Shown: piece by piece, positions 60,408 to 64,000 of the stretch | Layout: the number at the start of each line of letters is the position of its first letter | Position numbering within the stretch: the first letter of the stretch is position 1 | Source of the DNA: Prochlorococcus sp. AG-679-M10 | GTDB lineage: Bacteria; Cyanobacteriota; Cyanobacteriia; PCC-6307; Cyanobiaceae | Length of the DNA stretch: 64,000 bases | Direction of reading: 5' to 3' | Assembly (NCBI GenBank): GCA_003210655.1 | Contig: QCUQ01000004.1 | Coordinates: 26,287 to 90,286 of the forward strand | Program-made: the position numbers and the translations under genes | The notes under the pieces: model-generated | Told to the model about the DNA's origin: nothing | Seen by the model: only the letters and a program-made list of their open reading frames with translations | The model's database searches: none

Positions 60408-62705
60408 ATGAATAGTATTCAATTAAATATTACCGGAATGAAATGTGGGGGCTGTGTCAACACAGTAGAAAATATTTTAAAAAATTCGGATGGGGTCGAG
60501 AATGTTTCTGTTAATTTACTTACCGAAAGTGCCTATTTTGAAATTAATAAAACAGTTCCAAACATTGATAAGGTTTTAGCAACCCTAAAACAAAGCGGTT
60601 TCCCTTCAAAGGTTTACATAAATGATTTTTCCAAAAAAGTAAATAAAGTTCAATTAGAAAAAAAAAAGAAATGGATTAATCAATGGAAAAAACTTAATTT
60701 TGCACTTTTACTTTTGTTGTTTTCAGGTTTAGGGCATTTAGCAGAAGGAGGATATTTAAATTTACCAATATTAGGAAATTTATTTTTTCATGCTTTCCTT
60801 GCCACATTAGCTTTATTCTTTCCTGGAAGAGAAATTATAATCAAAGGATTCAAATCATTTATAAAGAAAAGACCAGATATGGATTCTTTAGTAGCTCTAG
60901 GAGTGACTAGTGCTTATACGACAAGTCTATTATCATTAATATTCCCCTCTACTGGTTTCCCCTGTTTTTTTAATGAACCAGTAATGTTATTGGGGTTTAT
61001 TCTTATTGGACGTTTTTTAGAAGAAAGAGCGAAGTATCAAACTGGTTCTTCAATTGGAGAATTATTAGATCTCCAACCAGAAATGGCAAATATTTATATT
61101 GAAGCAAATAAAGTCAAATCAGTCAGAGTTCATTCTTTAAAGATAGGAGATGAAATTCAATTATTAGCTGGAGATCGCGTACCTGCTGACTGCATTGTTA
61201 TTAAAGGAAATTCATCTGTAGATGTTTCTCATATTACAGGTGAATCTAAACCTATAGATGTTTACTCAGGTAAACATTTACTTAATGGTTCGTTAAATTT
61301 AAATTCCACTTTAAGACTAAAGGTTGCCAAAGTGGGGGAGGAAACTTCTCTAGCAAAACTGGTTAATCTGATTGAGTCAGTTCAATCTAAAAAGCCTCCT
61401 ATTCAGAGAATCGCTGATCAAATTGCAGGGAAATTTACATACTTCGTACTCCTTATTTCAACTTCTAGCTTCTTTTTTTGGTGGAAAGGGGCAAAACAAA
61501 TTTGGCCCGATTTGTTAATAAACAATCATCATGGATTGATAACTATATCCAATCATACGTTACATAATTCATTAGGAAGTAATGCTGAAAATTTTTTAAC
61601 TTTAGCCATTCAACTCTCAATTGCTGTTTTAGTAATAGCTTGTCCTTGCGCTTTAGGTCTTGCTACTCCCACTGTCATAACTGTTGCTTCAGGTAAAGCT
61701 GCAAAGAAAGGCGTTTTATTTAAAGGCGGAGACAAAATAGAAATGGCATCAAAAATTAATCATATTATTTTTGATAAAACAGGGACATTAACTAAAGGAG
61801 AACCTTTCATAATAGATTATTTAAATACTGCTGATAAATTATTTCTATTAAAAATATCTGCAAGTTTAGAAAGTCAAAGCCGACATCCCATAGCTAGTGC
61901 ATTAATTAATGAAGCAAAAAAACAAAATCTTAGCTTGCTAAAAATCAAAAACATAAATACAGAATCTGGGAGAGGTATTTCAGGAGAACTCGAGTCAATT
62001 GATGGGGTAATCAATATTGGAAGTGTTGAATGGTTGAACAGCAAAGGAGTATTAATTGATAGTCAATCAAAGAAAATATTAGAAACTGAAGAAAACAAAT
62101 CCCATTCTGTTATAGGAGTATGTTTAAATAATGAGTTACTCGGATTTATTTTATTAGGTGACTTATTAAGAGAAGATTCCATTAGTTCTGTTCAAAAATT
62201 GAGAGAAAATAACTATAAAATTAAAATTTTAAGCGGAGATAGAAAGGAAACTGTTGTTGAGTTGGCCAAAAAATTAGATAGTACAGAAGATGAAATAAAA
62301 TGGGACCTTCTTCCAGAAATGAAATTAAAAATAATTGAAAATTTAAAAGAGAATAATAAAGTTGCAATGATTGGAGATGGAATAAATGATGCACCTGCTT
62401 TGGCAGCTTCAAATTTAGGAATCGCAGTTGGTTCAGGTACCCAGATTGCGAAAGCAAATGCAGATGTTGTTTTAATGGGAGATCAGTTATCTGGATTACC
62501 TTATGCACTAAGTCTTGCAAAACGAACAATAGGAAAAATTAAACAAAATCTATTATGGGCCTTTGGCTACAACTTGATTGCAATTCCGATAGCTGCAGGG
62601 GTTCTATTTCCAAAATATGGTATTCTTCTTACCCCATCAATCGCAGCATTATTAATGGCAACAAGTTCAATAACCGTTGTAATAAATGCTTTATCTTTAG
62701 AATAA
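60408..62705 (+). CDS. Copper-transporting P1B-type ATPase
   Basis: Moves Cu(I) across a membrane. One N-terminal heavy-metal-associated domain has GMKCGGC (Cys13 and Cys16). The Cu(I) signature is complete: CPC at 412-414, GYNLIAIPIAAG and MATSSITVV in the last helices. Phosphorylation Asp456 is in DKTGTLTKG; GDGINDAPAL is intact. Length 765 fits. Cyanobacteria have two such pumps, CtaA (plasma membrane) and PacS (thylakoid); I cannot tell which this is. Copper is needed for plastocyanin. Its stop directly abuts tmk. Confidence 0.93.
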   Translation: MNSIQLNITGMKCGGCVNTVENILKNSDGVENVSVNLLTESAYFEINKTVPNIDKVLATLKQSGFPSKVYINDFSKKVNKVQLEKKKKWINQWKKLNFALLLLLFSGLGHLAEGGYLNLPILGNLFFHAFLATLALFFPGREIIIKGFKSFIKKRPDMDSLVALGVTSAYTTSLLSLIFPSTGFPCFFNEPVMLLGFILIGRFLEERAKYQTGSSIGELLDLQPEMANIYIEANKVKSVRVHSLKIGDEIQLLAGDRVPADCIVIKGNSSVDVSHITGESKPIDVYSGKHLLNGSLNLNSTLRLKVAKVGEETSLAKLVNLIESVQSKKPPIQRIADQIAGKFTYFVLLISTSSFFFWWKGAKQIWPDLLINNHHGLITISNHTLHNSLGSNAENFLTLAIQLSIAVLVIACPCALGLATPTVITVASGKAAKKGVLFKGGDKIEMASKINHIIFDKTGTLTKGEPFIIDYLNTADKLFLLKISASLESQSRHPIASALINEAKKQNLSLLKIKNINTESGRGISGELESIDGVINIGSVEWLNSKGVLIDSQSKKILETEENKSHSVIGVCLNNELLGFILLGDLLREDSISSVQKLRENNYKIKILSGDRKETVVELAKKLDSTEDEIKWDLLPEMKLKIIENLKENNKVAMIGDGINDAPALAASNLGIAVGSGTQIAKANADVVLMGDQLSGLPYALSLAKRTIGKIKQNLLWAFGYNLIAIPIAAGVLFPKYGILLTPSIAALLMATSSITVVINALSLE

Positions 62706-63350
62706 ATGAGGGGTAAATTTATTGTTATCGAAGGAATTGATGGTTGCGGTAAGTCAACCCAAATTGATGAAATTTCTAGATGGATTCCAACTAGTGGTCT
62801 TTTAAAGGGAAATTCAAAATTAGTAAAAACTAGAGAACCAGGAGGAAGCTTATTAGGTAAAAAAATTAGAGATTTAATACTTGATAATAATATAGATAAT
62901 AAACCTTCTTCGCTGGCTGAACTATTGCTTTATTCTGCCGATAGAGCAGAACATATTTCCAAAACTATATCGCCTGCTTTAGAAAACCAAGACTGGGTAC
63001 TTAGTGATAGATTTTGTGATTCTACACTTGCTTATCAAGGTTATGGTAGAAATATAAATCTAGAATCTATAAAAAATATTGAATCTATTGTTTGTCAAGG
63101 AGAATACCCAGACCTGACTATTTTTCTTGAAATCTCAGTAGAGGAGAGTGTTTTAAGAAGGGAAAAGTTTATTCCAGATAGGATAGAATCTGAAGGAATA
63201 AAATTTCTAGAAAAAGTTAATGAAGGTTTTAAGTTGATCGCTAAAGAAAAAAATTGGACAACAATATCTGCTGCACAAGATATTAATACTATTTCTAATG
63301 AAATAAAAAAGACCTTACTAAAAAAGTTTTCTCAAGTAAATAATGATTGA
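62706..63350 (+). CDS. tmk: Thymidylate kinase
   Basis: Phosphorylates dTMP to dTDP. The P-loop is [11 protein letters not shown] near residues 8-18, with TREPGGS, the [15 protein letters not shown] region and the lid following. Length 214 is normal. It starts on the base after the P-ATPase stop and its end overlaps holB by eight bases; tmk-holB is a common bacterial pair. Confidence 0.96.
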   Translation: MRGKFIVIEGIDGCGKSTQIDEISRWIPTSGLLKGNSKLVKTREPGGSLLGKKIRDLILDNNIDNKPSSLAELLLYSADRAEHISKTISPALENQDWVLSDRFCDSTLAYQGYGRNINLESIKNIESIVCQGEYPDLTIFLEISVEESVLRREKFIPDRIESEGIKFLEKVNEGFKLIAKEKNWTTISAAQDINTISNEIKKTLLKKFSQVNND

Positions 63351-64000
63351 TCTTAAAACTGATAATCTTTTAATTAATAAAGAAGTTAATGAAAATCTAG
63401 AAAGCATACTTAAGAGAAAAGCATTTTCCAATGGTTATATATTCTATGGTCCGGAAGGTATAGGAAAAAAACAAACTGCTATTAAATTTATTAAAGAAAT
63501 TTTTAAAAAATATTCGTCTAATACAAATATTGAAAAAAAAATCAAAGATAATAATCACCCTGACTTTTTATTAATTGAGCCCACATATTTTATCAAAGGT
63601 AATATTTTAAATCGTTCAGAAGTTGAACCTTCAAAAAATAATAAAGGAACAATAAGAATAGAGCAAATTAGAAATTTAAAGACTTTTCTAGGTCAAAAAT
63701 CTATTGAATCAGGAGGGAAAATTATATTAATTGATGATGCCCACCTTTTGAATGAAGCAGCATCTAATTGTCTTTTAAAAACATTAGAGGAGCCCGCTAA
63801 CGGTATATTTATTCTTTTAACTTCGAGCTTAAACTTACTTTTGGATACTATTATCTCAAGATGTCAACTAATAAGATTTAAATCTTTTTCATACAAACAG
63901 CTTGAGATTTTCATAAGAAATAATTTAGATTCTTCAATCTTAGATATTTATGAAGGATTAAATTTACAAAATTTTATTAATTCGGCAAATGGCTCTCCAG
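63343..64000 (+). CDS. holB: DNA polymerase III delta' subunit, N-terminal part
   Basis: Clamp-loader subunit. Coding starts at ATG 63343, inside the last codons of tmk, and stays open to the window end (219 complete codons seen). Visible features: [12 protein letters not shown], a P-loop-like site with Lys in place of Ser/Thr after GK, as in subunits that do not hydrolyse [17 protein letters not shown] Walker B ([20 protein letters not shown]); and the SRC arginine-finger motif in IISRCQLI. The C-terminal third is outside the window. Confidence 0.9.
   Translation, partial: MIDLKTDNLLINKEVNENLESILKRKAFSNGYIFYGPEGIGKKQTAIKFIKEIFKKYSSNTNIEKKIKDNNHPDFLLIEPTYFIKGNILNRSEVEPSKNNKGTIRIEQIRNLKTFLGQKSIESGGKIILIDDAHLLNEAASNCLLKTLEEPANGIFILLTSSLNLLLDTIISRCQLIRFKSFSYKQLEIFIRNNLDSSILDIYEGLNLQNFINSANGSP

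Overview
This window is almost certainly chromosome from a high-light-adapted Prochlorococcus, a marine picocyanobacterium. The evidence is a very AT-rich base composition with strong Asn/Lys/Ile bias, extremely tight gene packing, and cyanobacterial marker genes. These include eight NDH-1 subunits (ndhA, D, E, F, G, H, I, M), chlM, the plant-type carotenoid genes crtB, pds/crtP and a Z-ISO, the phylloquinone genes, ycf3, ycf34, rpaB and rbcR. I cannot assign strain or sub-clade from the sequence alone. I see no rRNA, tRNA, insertion sequence, prophage, integrase or CRISPR array. No gap between genes exceeds about 225 bases; the largest is 1523-1746, between pgk and rbgA. It reads as stable core genome, not a genomic island.

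Layout. 1-5.2 kb: a partial gene of unknown function, pgk, rbgA-rluD, and a fused two-ATPase peptide-type ABC protein. 5.2-13.3 kb: (p)ppGpp synthetase/hydrolase, DUF2062, mnmE, nadC, argS and a HisC-like aminotransferase. 13.3-17 kb: a minus-strand operon prfB-DUF3285-ybeY-dgkA-trpG-UlaG-like protein, with a +1 programmed frameshift in prfB. 17-23.3 kb: glutaredoxin/glutathione synthetase, then a phylloquinone cluster (menF divergent from menA-menC-menE, plus a DHNA-CoA thioesterase). 23.3-31.3 kb: ndhH, rsmH, cysteine desulfurase, a LuxR-type response regulator, chlM, purE, cysC, an SUI1 protein, trpB and a rhodanese. 31.4-38.9 kb: an Asn-rich exported protein, gltA, ndhA-ndhI-ndhG-ndhE-nadK-CYTH, and a small cysteine-containing protein facing a small LuxR regulator. 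38.9-46.5 kb: metF; then, on the minus strand, Z-ISO-ndhF-ndhD-scpA-NDP-sugar pyrophosphorylase. 46.5-51.3 kb: rbcR, DUF3172-ndhM, pds-crtB and an RRM protein. 51.4-58.3 kb: CCA-adding enzyme, ycf34, tsaB, and the lipid operon rpaB-plsX-fabH-fabD-plsC. 58.4-64 kb: radA, ycf3, a copper-type P-ATPase, tmk and the start of holB.

The genes interlock around the photosynthetic membrane. NDH-1 carries cyclic electron flow and respiration, phylloquinone serves photosystem I, Ycf3 assembles photosystem I, Z-ISO/Pds/CrtB make carotenoid precursors, and ChlM makes chlorophyll. RpaB and RbcR are the light and carbon regulators.

Most notable observations: (i) PlsX carries an N-terminal extension of about 120 residues containing five tandem 11-residue Val/Ala/Ser repeats, like the amphipathic 11-mers of synuclein or perilipin. 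(ii) scpA has about 83 codons of conserved coding sequence upstream of its first canonical start, and a one-base change in an A5 run would supply one. (iii) The UlaG-like protein has lost the metal-binding histidine motif of its family. (iv) All 16 convergent gene pairs lie between a 38-base overlap and an 18-base gap. (v) A perfect 13-base hairpin sits between ndhA and ndhI.
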